NCBI RefSeq assembly: GCF_025399195.1
Contig: NW_026252099.1
Coordinates: 350,814 to 414,813, forward strand
From: Umbelopsis ramanniana AG
Taxonomy: Eukaryota > Mucoromycota > Umbelopsidomycetes > Umbelopsidales > Umbelopsidaceae
Direction of reading: 5' to 3'
Length of the DNA: 64,000 nucleotides
Every line of letters begins with the position of its first letter. Within the stretch, counting starts at the first letter, position 1. The position numbers and the translations under genes were made by a program. The notes under the pieces are model-generated. The model saw only the letters and a list, made by a program, of their open reading frames with translations. It was not told the DNA's origin and did not search any database. This document shows, one piece after another, positions 22,792 through 38,177 of the stretch.

Positions 22792-23518
22792 ATTGTCACC
22801 CCACCTCCTGCCCCTGCCTCCCCAAATAATCAACCGAAAAAGAAATGGCCAGTTTTTTTTTTTCCATTATGCCAAAAAGAAAAAAAAAACCCACCTTCGG
22901 AATATGTATATACCCCTTCTCTTGTTGCCAGTAGCAAATGCTGACATCGCATCAAGTCAAATTCACAGTAGATAGACACGCCATCCAAGCCAATCTGATT
23001 CTTTCTCAGTGTAATTATTCTGCCGATGTAAATGCTCCCACTCATTATTTTATTTCCCTCCACTGTCAAAAGATCTATTGTATTGTTGGAATGTATAGCA
23101 AAGATAAATGTGTCCAATTTTTTTTTTTTGAGATCGCAAAGGACGTCTTCGTAGGGGCTGGTACACTAGGTGGGGGGACTCCTTTCCCGCGAGTCAATGG
23201 GTTTAACATGCTGTAACCACCACGTGTAGCCACTGCTACCGTCATGTAGTTATCCTTCACATTAAGAGGAGTTCAAAGCGAAATTTAATTGTTTTGTTTT
23301 AATGAGTTTACTGGTATTCTACTTCGGATACTTCTAGTTATGTTATATCCCAGTTATATACAATTACGGTTGAATTGGCCGGTAAGTCATGCTTTGGAGA
23401 AAAGGGGTACAAAGGACGATAAGAGAGCTCACTGGATATATATACATGCCTTGCCTCAGTGGATGATGGTGAAGAAGGGTTGGCTTGGTCGTTTGGTTAT
23501 GATACTTTTTTTCTAGCC
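22792..23518. other. Intergenic region between convergent genes
   Basis: Holds the 3' ends of the RGS gene (+) and the KH-domain gene (-). Several T and A homopolymer runs are present (about 22853-22863, 22878-22889 and 23121-23130). No ORF supported. Confidence 0.4.
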
Positions 23519-25109
23519 TCACCATCCAGATAACGCAGCGTCTTCTGGTGGGACGCTTTCCACTGGATTATAGTGACGAATAGGCTTGTGAATATCAGCC
23601 AAGCGCAATTTGGAGTTGATGGTCGAGTAGATCTTGTTAGCAGCCTTGCCTATTTTGGCGTAGTTGCCAGTTATAATGACAGCGCGTTCATCGCTATCTC
23701 CAAGATTTTCATCGCATATCCATATGTTACAACCCGTAGAGGACCGCAGGTTGCTTAGTTCATCTTCAGTAGAAGTTAGACATTGAATAGCCAGTTCTGA
23801 CAAGATCAAGCGTAGTAGCGACTCGGGAGCATTTTGCATCTCTCCATTCAATAATCTTGCAATATCACTAGTGATACCGCTCACTTTATCAAGATCAACG
23901 ATGAAGTGAATAACACGGGGCCACTTGAGATCTTCACAATGCCGTGACCAGTTCATAGAATTGGATGGTTCGCCAAGATAACAGAACTGGTTGCGAGGTA
24001 CCGTACTTGGGGTGCTAGTGATAGGCGTAATGTGCATCCTCTCTGCGGAGTACCTATTTTGCATTTGTCTGAAGATCGACATTTGGGAAGAATGATCTCT
24101 TCTGAATAAACTCTGTGTATAGAGATTGCTAACCAGTAAGCGCACAGTGCAAACGCTGGATCGCAAACGTTGATTGTTTGTCGAATGACCACCGTTGGTG
24201 GTGGTATCGCCGTTGGGGTTGGGAGAATCAGCTGCACCTGCAGGTTGTTGTAATCGAGCCCAGGAGGTTTCCATAAAATTGTCCATGTACAGGTTACCAT
24301 TGGGCACTCTGGGAGAAGAATCAATACCTTCCACAGTTCGTTTTTCGTTGATTTCGACTGAAAAGCTCCAGTCTTCTTTGTTCTCTTGCCCATCAGTCGT
24401 ACCAAATTCCGCATCACCCACTCCATGACCAGGAATATAGTAGATATTGTCCGGAGAGAAGGCTAGGTGTGTATAGCGTTGGAAAGATCTTCCCAAAAGT
24501 CTAATGGCGGTTTCGAATTGTAAGAGTTCCTGCAGGTCCAGCCCATCTAAGAACACTTGGAGTACTCGTTCTGTTGAACTTCCTAATGCATCTTTCTTCA
24601 ATACCAACGTAGCACCACTGAGTACAGCAATTTCCGTTAGCTCGCAATCGTTGTCCTCTGAAGTTTCACACAATTTCTGAGCTAACAAATTGGGTATGAG
24701 CAAGTCAACCGAAAGCTTCTAGAAAACGAAGGAGAATGTATGAATGACATAAAATTCAAGGATTCCACTCAAGAGAGTGCTAGAAAGACAGCAACATGCT
24801 TACCTGACCATACACAGGGCACTTTCTGCGATACATTAAGAACGCACATTCTCTCCAAGTTCTTGCAACCTGATGAGTGGTGCCTGCGATACTTGCAAGT
24901 CGAGCACCAACATGGCTGGAAGCACCAAAGGCTATTGCCGTCTCAAACTGTCGCTCTAAATCTCGGTGGGTCTCGCCTCCAAGGCCGATACAGGCACCTA
25001 CTACGTTTTTTGGAATCAAAGCTCTGATTGTTATGGGAGATTCGCCGACTTCGGCCTCAAGAACTTGGTGCAACAGCAGCGCTTGAGATTTCATCTGAAT
25101 GGCGTTCAT
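23519..25109 (-). CDS. Multi-KH-domain RNA-binding protein
   Basis: Exons 25109-24804 and 24718-23519 give 501 residues. KH1 (about residues 23-95) has ITIRALIPKNVVGACIGLGG with the GxxG loop (GLGG). KH2 (about 104-180) starts VDLLIPNLLAQKLCE, with a degenerate loop. A likely third KH near the C-terminus (about 400-480) contains GCNIWICDENLG and VIITGNYAKIGKAANKI. The middle is Asn/Ser/Thr-rich. The order resembles fungal Pbp2/Hek2-type (PCBP-like) KH proteins that bind mRNA. The start is the first Met of an exon whose upstream sequence contains stops. Paralogue not determined. Confidence 0.8.
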
Positions 25110-25458
25110 ACATTGTCAGTAGGCAATTAAAGCTTTTGCCATTACAGCACAAACTCCACTCTGGAAAGGGAAGGTACCATTTCTTACATACATGCCCGTA
25201 AACAATCACAACGTTTCGCAACAGCTGCTTTTTTTGTGGGGGGGGGGTCCTTTCAGTCAAAAGTCTCTCTGGACGGATTTTTTGGGCTGCTTATAGTCGC
25301 AAAGTGGGCAGGATAAGAAAAAAAAAAAAATTACGACTTTGGCTGTCTGATTTCTTTTCGATCCTGTGCGCCCAACCCACCCTTTTTTCCACTAAGCAGC
25401 CAACCTTTCTTTCCTCTCTACTTCTTTTTTCTCTCTTTCTCTCTCTTAAACACACTAA
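25110..25458. promoter_or_regulatory. Divergent promoter region, KH gene and Rho gene
   Basis: Contains a G10 run (25238-25247), an A-rich run near 25318-25330 and a long C/T-rich leader (about 25378-25447) directly before the Rho start codon, typical of a fungal pyrimidine-rich transcription start region. Confidence 0.45.
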
Positions 25459-26376
25459 ATGACAAAGGCAAGCTAATCTCCATCTCTCATCTCAACCGTT
25501 CGTTTTTCCTTATTTCTAATAACACGGATCACATCCCTCCTAGTAGCTTACTCGAAAGAAACTGGTAGTCGTAGGTGACGGTGGTTGCGGAAAAACGAGT
25601 TTGTTGGTTGTTTACCAAAAGGGAGCCTTCCCAGCCGTAAGTCATCATCGCTAAACGAATCGATCGTCTCCACCCGCTTATAAGCTAACGGGGAATTTTA
25701 AATTGAATGGCGCGGACTGGGTCCCGTTGATAGAGATACGTACCAACTGTTTTTGAAAATTACATTGTCAACGTTAAACTGGATAATGGAAAGATGGTCG
25801 AATTAGCATTGTGGGATACTGCTGGCCAAGAGGACTATGACCGTCTACGTCCATTGTCATATCCTGAGACCGATGTCATTTTGATGTGCTTTGCTATTGA
25901 TCAGCCGACCTCGTTCTCCAACATTCAAGACAGAGTAAGTGGCTCAGATGATCTTCGTGCCATGGAAGAGGAGATATGCTCACGTCTGTTTTGATTTTCC
26001 TCTCTCTCTCCCCTATAGTGGCTCCCTGAAGTGACTCATTTCTGCGAAAATATACCGAAACTACTTGTTGGCATGAAGATAGATTTACGCAACAACAGCA
26101 CACGTGTAGCTCAACTAAATGCAGTCGGACATAAATTGATTTCATACGAAGAGGTAATGAAAAAAAAACAAAAACATACATACCATGTCCTGTTGCGGAA
26201 AATTGACAGCCATTTGTTCACAGGGTGAGGCTCTAGGTAGAGAAATCGGAGCAAAGTACTATGAGTGCAGTGCCATGGAAAACACCAACGTCACTGAGGT
26301 CATAGAAGCTGCAACAAGAGCAGCCGTGTCTGGTAACATGCGACGATTACAAAAGAAGATATGCAACCTGCTTTAA
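25459..26376 (+). CDS. Rho-family small GTPase (Rho4-like)
   Basis: Exons 25459-25467, 25547-25636, 25734-25934, 26019-26153 and 26224-26376 give 195 residues. G1 P-loop is GDGGCGKTS, switch [11 protein letters not shown]3 [18 protein letters not shown], and the Rho insert region follows MKIDLRNN, whose xKxD motif is MKID rather than TKxD. G5 is ECSAMEN. The C-terminus CNLL is a CAAX box predicting geranylgeranylation. GDGGCGKT and the [15 protein letters not shown] segment point to Rho4, but LISYEEG is also seen in Rho3, so the paralogue is open. The first exon encodes only MTK and joins through a GC-AG intron (donor GCAAGC). It could be a target of the DOCK GEF, which is inference. Confidence 0.9.
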
Positions 26377-27190
26377 AAGAAGAATATATATAAAAAATAG
26401 AATAACATTAGATGTGTGCCTACCCCCCATTGCATCTCTCTCCCTCCCACACACCATCATGTTTCTGTTCTTCTCGATACCCTGTTACAGTACACTCATA
26501 GCAGCCCTCTATTTGAAAAAAAAAAAAGCGTCCGTTCGACTCATTAATTAATGTATAATTTTTTTGGTTTTATTTGATTTTGGGAAAAGAAAAGGTGAGC
26601 GCAAGGGACAAGTCAGTTGCCCTATAGTATGTGCAGCCTTTTTCATTCTCTCGTGGTTGTCGATAACCGATAAACCTCTCTTGCAAATGTCCAGATATAC
26701 AGAATGAACAAACTAAGTTAAAAAAAAAAAGGAAGGAAAGAAGATGAAAAATGTGAAAAAAGAATTATGCATAGTTAGAATACGGGACAGTGAAAGAGGA
26801 GTGGTGTGGTGGTTGATATGTGGTTTGAGTGAGGAAAGAAACAAAACAATAAATGACACGAAAGAATTGGAGTGAAAAAAGATACACAAAATGGGATAAA
26901 TGCAATACAATCTATGAATACGTCGCAAAGAGTTGGTAGAAGAAAAATAAAATAAAAGAGAAGAAAACACGGTATAATATAAATATGATAAAATTGCATG
27001 ATGAATCCGAGTTGTCTGAATGCGCGTCTTGAAATTGGAAGCAGAGAAAGAAAAAAAAAAAAAAAGGAGGATAAAGATATAAAGAAAGACATGACCGTTG
27101 CTGTAGTGGGGGGTAGAAAGCTCTAAAATGGTTCATACGAGGTCAAGAGTGCGTACGAACCCCGTTCTATAATGTTGAGATGTTTGCAGT
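26377..27190. other. A-rich intergenic region between the Rho gene and DED1 (convergent 3' ends)
   Basis: The plus strand is rich in AAA/GAA runs (about 26700-27080), so the minus strand shows several T/F/S-rich open frames that are low-complexity artefacts. It should hold both 3' UTRs. No gene supported. Confidence 0.5.
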
Positions 27191-29623
<2,433 letters not shown>

Positions 29624-30131
29624 AATGAGATTACAAAGATAATTTCCAAAGAGTTAAGGAAAGAAAGATGACTTTTCATGGTTTTTTGATAGGTGACTTT
29701 CTTTTATCTCTCTCCCAACATAGCAAAAAAAAAAATGAGCGAATAGAAATCGCTTAAAAATTTTGTGACGGAGTTGGACATGCCCCCAACTTGGTGAGCA
29801 ATCCCGGCCGTAGCGTCATGGATCGGATGTCAGCTTGAGCCTAACCGGCCTAGCAGCAAGGACCTTCAAAACACAGGAGATACTAAACTCTGATAAGATC
29901 CCCCTCAAAAAATCCCATTCGACTGGTAGTAATAAAAGATGTATTGTCTATTAAAGCCATTCATATGGAACAATCCAATCGATAACGAAAAAAAAGACAC
30001 ATTCTCTAGAAGGTTGATTTGATTTGTCTGGATATGTTTCCAATGCAATAGCTTTTTTGGGCCATATTTTTTTCTTTTTTTTTTGGTGTGATATTTGTTC
30101 TCAAGAGAATAAGCTAGTAGTTATGATAGGT
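29624..30131. other. DED1 promoter and QCR10 3' region
   Basis: Upstream of DED1; contains T- and A-rich runs and no supported ORF. The QCR10 transcript ends here on the same strand. Confidence 0.45.
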
Positions 30132-30528
30132 TTATTCTTCGTCCTGTGCGGGAGCAGCAACAGCCCAGTAGCTGCCGACAAAGGGAACCTTAGAAAGGAT
30201 ATCACGCTTGATAATTGGGATATCACTACCAAGCAAAAGGACAGCAGCACCAGCAGCGGCACCCCAGACTGCAGCAGAGGGAGCACTACACATACCAATT
30301 TAATTTTTGTGAGCGATTCAAGTTGAATTGGAAAGAATGCGCTAGAATACTAGCTGAAAAGAGACATTCCAGTTACTTACACACGGACGAGTTTCTCGGG
30401 AGTGATGAAACCAAAGTGGGGAACGGTAGCAATCTGATTTGAAAGAAGAAAGAACTTTGAGTAAATTGCTCCTAGAAGTTTATAAGAATTTGCTGCATGA
30501 TTCAGCGTTTTACCTTAGGTGCTGGCAT
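30132..30528 (-). CDS. QCR10: Cytochrome bc1 complex subunit 10 (Qcr10)
   Basis: Small inner mitochondrial membrane subunit of respiratory complex III. Exons 30528-30514, 30433-30381 and 30285-30132 give 73 residues. The start MPAPKIATVPHFGFITPEKLV is followed by a single hydrophobic span (AAVWGAAAGAAVLLLGSDIP) and the conserved RDILSKVPFVGSYW, then an acidic end PAQDEE. The AAVWG and LSKVP blocks are the fungal Qcr10 signature. The 15-nt first exon encodes MPAPK. It is divergent to the GNAT-domain gene. Confidence 0.88.
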
Positions 30529-30900
30529 TGTGAATGAAACTAAAGCGTAAACAACCGGGGGAGAGCAGCTCTTACAGGCTTGCAAAATCACGTGCGTTTC
30601 TTGAATTCAATCCTCTTTGATTGGGTAAATATCTTAATGAAGCTTAATTCCATTGGACAGTTCAAGGTTTAATATCTTTATTTATTGGCTTGCAAGGAAG
30701 TCACACTAAAGAGCTGCTTTTCCGTTGGTAGCCGTCAGGAAAAGAGTGTATGCTCTAAAGAAAATGACAGAAAATCAGCTGTGTGTACATCTGTATGGTA
30801 AACAGTCCCTTAATAATAGCATTAAATGGAGTCAACTGCCATAGCTAGTGAGCAAGGCATTGCTGCTACCAGAAAGGAAAAAAAAAAAAAGTAAAACATT
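30529..30900. promoter_or_regulatory. Divergent promoter region, QCR10 and GNAT gene
   Basis: 372 bases between two starts on opposite strands; an A12 run lies immediately before the plus-strand start (about 30880-30891). No clear TATA box or ORF. Confidence 0.4.
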
Positions 30901-32169
30901 ATGCCCGCCCGAAAACAGTCAGTGCTTCTTTTCACGCTAACAACCGGAATGGCAGACGAAGATCAAATCAAAGTTGGTAACGCCTCTAAAGGTAGCGTTG
31001 CTTCTGAGCCACCAAAAGAAACAGGGCCTACTCGAGGACCAGGTATCATGCTCAGAACATTTCAACCCTCGGATCTACCTTATGCAAAGCATATTTATTA
31101 TAGTACTTACTTTGGGCAGGTGCCTCAAGGTGTCAAGTCCAAGCTATTGCACCCTCTTACATGGGCTTTGTTCATTGGATCTTGTAAGTTGGCTATAGTT
31201 TTTGCTATTGACCATTCCCACTCGTACTCATGTCGCTCCATTCCGTCAATAGACGCTTACTTATTAGCACTTGTGCCAATTGTCATCTCTGATATGAATT
31301 TCCCTTGGTGGACAGGACCAGCCCTTCGCATATTCATAACCTTTGCATGGACAGTTTTGTCCTTTGCCGGTTTGTTTGTCTACACTGATCGTAAGGAGGC
31401 AGTAGATGGCATTGAAGATGCCATGTGCAACGATATGAAGGATATTGAAGAATACTATCTCGGATGGAACAAGGAAGAGCGAGTAGTGGAGGACGACAAA
31501 GACTTCCATAGTTCAAAGGCGGTTGAGGGCGGTAAAAAGGTTACCTTTGACAAGAGCTCCAAGGCTGCCACCGAGGTCATCAGGACAAGAAAGCCCGACG
31601 AAGAACGCACTGCCTCTCAGTTTTGGGTTCTCACTATCAACTCCATTCCATCTGCTACTGTTGCCATCGATCAGCATCATGATATTGTATATAATGCTAG
31701 GGGAGTTATGCTAGCACCTTGGAAGCAGGCAGGTCAGTTTCTTTGCCGCCGGTATCATTTGTCCATTCCCAAATTTCTGGAGGGACCAGCCGTCCCCAAG
31801 CAAGCTGTATTGTTCCCTGCTCACAAGAAGAACGAGGCTAGCCTTCAGAGACTGGCTATCCAAGGAGAATATCAAGGTTTTGGACTGTCGAATATCCTCA
31901 TCAGTAGAGCTATGATGTGGGCAAATGAGCACAACATCGAAGTCGTCTACGCCACTGTCAATCAAATGCAAAAACCTGCACAGAATATCTTGAAGAACAA
32001 GCACGGCTTCCGACAAATATCTCGCAAGAGTACAGGATGGTTTGGTCAATATGAAATGGTACTTCAATGCAACGTGAAGGATTGGGTAGAAAAATATGAA
32101 AAAGACCTGAAAGAAAAGGAAGAAAGTGAAAAGCAACTCAAAGAGGAGCAATCCAGTAAAGAACAGTGA
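30901..32169 (+). CDS. Membrane-anchored GNAT-family N-acetyltransferase (NAT8-like layout)
   Basis: Single exon, 422 residues from 30901, or 406 if Met17 (30949, MADEDQIKVG) is used. A short LRTFQPSDLPYAKHIYYS resembles the first strand and helix of a GNAT domain. It is followed by hydrophobic spans (about residues 80-100, 115-130, 138-160; e.g. IFITFAWTVLSFAGLFVY). A long charged segment follows, then the C-terminal acetyltransferase half with the acetyl-CoA loop region EYQGFGLSNILISRAMMWANEH and VYATVNQMQKPAQNILKNKHGF. Membrane spans inserted in a GNAT fold recall NAT8/CML proteins of the ER. The tail is a Lys/Glu coiled coil. Substrate unknown. Confidence 0.75.
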   Translation: MPARKQSVLLFTLTTGMADEDQIKVGNASKGSVASEPPKETGPTRGPGIMLRTFQPSDLPYAKHIYYSTYFGQVPQGVKSKLLHPLTWALFIGSCKLAIVFAIDHSHSYSCRSIPSIDAYLLALVPIVISDMNFPWWTGPALRIFITFAWTVLSFAGLFVYTDRKEAVDGIEDAMCNDMKDIEEYYLGWNKEERVVEDDKDFHSSKAVEGGKKVTFDKSSKAATEVIRTRKPDEERTASQFWVLTINSIPSATVAIDQHHDIVYNARGVMLAPWKQAGQFLCRRYHLSIPKFLEGPAVPKQAVLFPAHKKNEASLQRLAIQGEYQGFGLSNILISRAMMWANEHNIEVVYATVNQMQKPAQNILKNKHGFRQISRKSTGWFGQYEMVLQCNVKDWVEKYEKDLKEKEESEKQLKEEQSSKEQ

Positions 32170-32597
32170 TGTTGTACATATATCGTTTGTATGTAATTAC
32201 GAAATAAATGAGAAAAAAATATTTTTCTATGTAACTATATGTAGATCTCCTTGAAATTATTATGACTACATCAATTGTCTTCCAATACTTCTTTCAAACT
32301 GACAAGCAGTGAGGGCAAATTGTGGGTTTCACGCATTATTTCAAGATGGTAGCAATGACTCTCCGTTTATTAAAAAAGATAAAGGATTTTGATTGCCTTG
32401 AAGTATTTTATCTTTGTGCCCTCGTTTTGATGTCGATGCTATGTTAGCTCAACAATAGGCAGTGTTATGAAGCAGGACAACGTTCAAATTCAATTACTGT
32501 ATTATTGTCATGGAAACAAATGACGTAAAGCCAATCCTACCGGATAAAATTCCCATATGACTTGCAATGAATTGAGCTTATTCTTTAGGCCTGACAT
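32170..32597. other. Intergenic region upstream of DOT1
   Basis: AT-rich, carries the GNAT 3' UTR and the DOT1 promoter; no ORF or repeat supported. Confidence 0.4.
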
Positions 32598-34546
32598 ATG
32601 GAACTGAGCAGCGACGAGGAGACATGGAGCTCTCTGCGTTTTGATAACAATAGCTCGAAGAAACAAATATCAGAGAAGCGACCTGGTGAGCCCATCCTTA
32701 GACCAACCAAAAAGGCAAATACAGAACCCAGTCACTCCAACGGTATAGAGCCTTCCAGTAAAGAATCTAGCAATGGAAGCAACGAACACAGCCTCTCAGG
32801 ACTTGCAAAGCAATCGAAAGAGACTAATGGAGCAGCATTGAATCCATTAGTGGCCAATGACAAAGTGAATAATTCCATCCATGTCAGCAAGCAGCCAGCT
32901 GACATTACTGAGCAAGCAGCAGACAGAACCATAGCTTCCACTTTACCTTCGAATGGACTTCAGGGTATCAGCAGCAAGCTGAAGAACAATCTAGACAGCG
33001 CCAGCCCTTCGGCTGCAACACCAGTGGGTAGTCCCAAGTCCATTAAGGTCAAAGAGATAAAGCATTCTGAGCGAGTAGTACAAGCTTCAATTGCCCGATA
33101 CAAGCCATGTAAGTGAGCCAGCTGATTGTTTCCATAACTTTTTTTTGGCCCTTGCTAACTCCTGACATTTAGATTTTAGCTTTATGAGCGGCAATGAAGA
33201 TTCTGATTCCTCGAGAGACCATTCCTCCAAGAAAGAGTCCATTCGGGTTGAACTGGAATATCCAAAGACAGGCATTAGCGAGAGGTGAGGGTGATATAGC
33301 CGTTGTACTGGAAACCCCCTCCGGTTACTAACCATTGCGCCACTTTGCATGAATTACTGTTCCATTGTAGATTTCTTCTTCTCAAGCCAGTCATCGTCAA
33401 CCCCAAGACCAAAACATCGGATTCAGATCAAGAAGATAAAGACGAATACAATCCCATCACAGATCTAATGCGAACGGCCAACGCCATTTACGAATACTTC
33501 TTACCAGCTGAATTACAAAAGTTGCTTGGCGACGAGACGCAAGGCACCATGCGAAACTTGACCAAGTATAGAAATCGAAGAAATGGAACCGGTTTTATCA
33601 AGGCTGTCAATGAATTCAATGCCGTGGTTCGAAGTTTCAAACAGGACGGTCAAATGGCTTCCAATGCGCGAAGAATTCGTCCCAGCTATGAACTAGTCTG
33701 TCATATTCTGTACCAGGTTTATAGTCGTACTGTTGCCCCGCACGCCGAAGCTTTGAATAACTATCAAGGTCAGTGTTGTAGAGCATGGCTGTAATGCGAA
33801 TGCGAGCTAACGTTTCTTTTTGTTGTTCATAGCGTTCTCAAACCATGTGTACGGTGAGATCAATTCCATTTTGATCAAGGAATTCATTGAGCGCACCAAC
33901 ATTACCTCGAAAAGCGTGTTCATCGACATGGGCTGTGGAATTGGGAATGTTGTCCTGCAAGTAGCTGCCCAAACGGCTTGTGAAGCGCATGGTATCGAGA
34001 TCATGGAAACACCGTGCAAATTAGCCAAGCTTCAGCTGAAAGAATATGCTACTCGTATGAGGTAAGAAGAAGAAGAAAACAGTACAGTGCCTATCTTTTT
34101 TGGTAGGATTGGAACTGATGGGCACATCCCTTATTGTGTGTGTGACTAACAAAATTTTGCTCTGCAGGGCATGGCAACTTCCCAGTGGCAATATTCGCAT
34201 ACGACAGGGAGACTTTTTGGAATCTCCTGAAATCCATGATGCCCTGAAGCGGGCCGATGTTATTTTGGTCAACAACTACGCTTTTGACAGTACACAAAAC
34301 CAGGGCCTTTGCCAATTGTTCTTAGATCTCAAGGAAGGCACGCAAATTATTTCCCTCAAGTCCTTTGTCCCCATCGGTCACAAACTGACTGAGCGGACCG
34401 CGCATGCTCCCGAATCTATCCTACGTGTCAAGAAATTCCCTTATTACACCGAAGCTGTGAGTTGGACTCACAATGGGGGCAGTTATTATATCTCGACAGT
34501 GGATCGTCGTCCGGTCCAACGATTTTACCAGCGACTCATGGGTTAA
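32598..34546 (+). CDS. DOT1: DOT1 histone H3 lysine-79 methyltransferase
   Basis: Nuclear SAM-dependent H3K79 methyltransferase. Exons 32598-33108, 33173-33284, 33371-33768, 33833-34061 and 34168-34546 give 542 residues. The N-terminal 200 residues are Ser/Asn/Lys-rich and likely disordered, suited to nucleosome binding. The DOT1 fold starts near residue 225 (FLLLKPVIVNP). Signature motifs: VYGEINSILIKEFIE, the SAM motif I DMGCGIGNVVLQVAAQ, HGIEIMETPCKLA, motif RQGDFLES, and the DOT1-specific VNNYAFDSTQNQGLCQLFLDLKEGTQI, interrupted here only by quotation length. The product ends with a conserved TEAVSWTHNGG and STVDRRPVQRFY. It is convergent with HOG1. Confidence 0.95.
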
Positions 34547-34909
34547 ACAAAAAGGAATTCGTTGATCGAAACGCTCAAACCATCTCTGTAATTTATTTTT
34601 CACTCACTGTTCGTTTTTGTGTCTTGAACCCCATAACGTGCCTTCTCTTGTGATATTATTCGTCGTAAACCAAATCTGTAAAACTAGTGTAGACAACCCA
34701 AACCCCAATTTGAAAATATTAGAAGGTGCAAAAATTGCCCATATGTAAAACTGACCTCCATTGGAACAAGGAACATTCGAATTTTATGGTACAAAGAGAA
34801 GTAAATGTGAGAAGGAAAACTGTAAGAGTAGGAAAGGCACAAGAAATAAGGGTCAAATCATATGATTTATGTGGGTGGGTGGTTTGGAGTAAGTTTCGCT
34901 TCGATATTT
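34547..34909. other. Convergent 3' region, DOT1 and HOG1
   Basis: 363 bases holding both 3' UTRs; no ORF supported. Confidence 0.4.
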
Positions 34910-36694
<1,785 letters not shown>

Positions 36695-36945
36695 TAGGAA
36701 GCAGAAGAATGGAAGGAATAAAGAGATCTCACAATAGAAAAATTACGAAAAATGTTGAAATATAAAAAATTAGGTGTTGGCTGTCGCTATGATGTCATTG
36801 TGGCCATCCACTTTGCTGGGATTTAAATAAAAAAGAAAGTTTCCCCTATGTGGTCACTGATGGAATTACATGTTCAACACCATTTTCAACCAGTCTATCA
36901 TGGTTCAAGAAATAAAGAAAGTAAAGCGTTTATTTATAATGGAAT

Positions 36946-37764
36946 CTATTGCAACTTGGATTGGTCTACAAGGCCTTGGGCAACAAGGTATTGGACGATC
37001 TTTTGAACACCCTCTTCTATAGAGAGTTGATCGGTGCGGATATGAACTTCAGGAGCGAGAGGCTCTTCATAAGGTGCTGAGATACCGGTGAATTCCTTGA
37101 TTTCACCAGCCTTGGCCTTCTTGTAGAGACCCTTGGGGTCACGGCTTTCAACAACGTCAAGAGGAGCATCAGCATAAACTTCAATGAAAGGAATACCAGC
37201 ATCCTGGTGAAGTTTTCTAGCTGCGTCACGATCAGCGCGGTAAGGAGAAATGAAAGCAGTCAATGCAATAGAAGTGGAGTCAGCGAAGAGCTTGGCAACC
37301 TATATGATGTATCAAACAAATGGTCAATAACATAACCCCAACAACAAAGGACACATTTCTCCATCCTCGTCCTATCCTGAAGCTTTACCTCAGCAATTCG
37401 TCGAATGTTCTCGGTACGGTCGTCAGGTCCGAAGCCCAAGTTTTTGTTCAATCCGAAGCGGATGTTGTCACCGTCAAGGCGGTAGCTGGAGATCTTGGCG
37501 TGAAGAAGAGTCTGCTCGAGAGCAGTGGCAAGAGTGGACTTTCCTGAGGCAGACAAACCGGTAAACCAGATTGTGAGACCCTATACAGAGGACGAGCAGT
37601 TAGCAGACCGAGCATGGTTCTTTTCCTACATGACTTTTGACAAAGCCGACGCCCTCGCTCTGCCTTGTTATTTTCCTTTATCCCAAACTAACCTTCTGTC
37701 CGAGCAAAGTTGCACGCTCCTCCTTGGAGACGTTTCCATCGTGCCATGTGATGTTGGTTGCCAT
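36946..37764 (-). CDS. MET14: Adenylylsulfate (APS) kinase, Met14
   Basis: Phosphorylates APS to PAPS in sulfate assimilation, cytosolic. Exons 37764-37693, 37580-37389 and 37299-36946 give 205 residues, the usual length. It starts [20 protein letters not shown]. The Walker A P-loop is GLSASGKST, followed by [19 protein letters not shown] and [20 protein letters not shown], the [16 protein letters not shown] lid region, and [20 protein letters not shown]. The product is complete, with a typical C-terminus. HOG1 lies downstream on the same strand (gap 251 bases), but no functional link is implied. Confidence 0.97.
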
Positions 37765-38177
37765 TTCAAATTTAGAGAGAAGAGCTTGGGGTGGGATACA
37801 AGACTTTGTTTCAGGTACATTATTGATAATCCGCAGATGTGACTGGCAACCACGACAAATTGGCACGATTGCCGATTGCGCAATTTGATCCTATCCTGGC
37901 GCTTGATGAAATTCAAAGCATCAGTCTCCGGTATTTTTGCTAACATTGTAAGGCTGGATGACAAATATGGGACTTCAACCAGCTGCAGTTCTTGAAGCAC
38001 CAATTTTACACACATCAGCAAGGTCTGACATAATATCTGTTTCTACCCTGCTATCAGTAACGAAAATTCAATTATCTCACGGAACTTCCTCTGGACAAGC
38101 AACAGGAATTGTCAGTGAAAGACATGACAGAGGTTTATTAAGGCAACAAATTTGAGATTTTATGGATAAACCTGGTA
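37765..38177. other. Intergenic region upstream of MET14
   Basis: Contains the MET14 promoter and the 3' end of the four-TM gene, both on the minus strand. Open frames here are short and mutually overlapping; none supported. Confidence 0.4.

Noticed and set aside
25238-25247. G10 run as a possible regulatory or quadruplex site
   Set aside because: A single G run cannot form a standard intramolecular quadruplex and may be sequencing slippage.
26713-27136. Several Phe/Ser-rich minus-strand ORFs
   Set aside because: Low-complexity translation of an A/GA-rich 3' region; no motifs and no consistent frame.
37958-38155. 65-codon ORF between MET14 and the four-TM gene
   Set aside because: Ser/Thr-rich chance frame; no start context or homologous motif.
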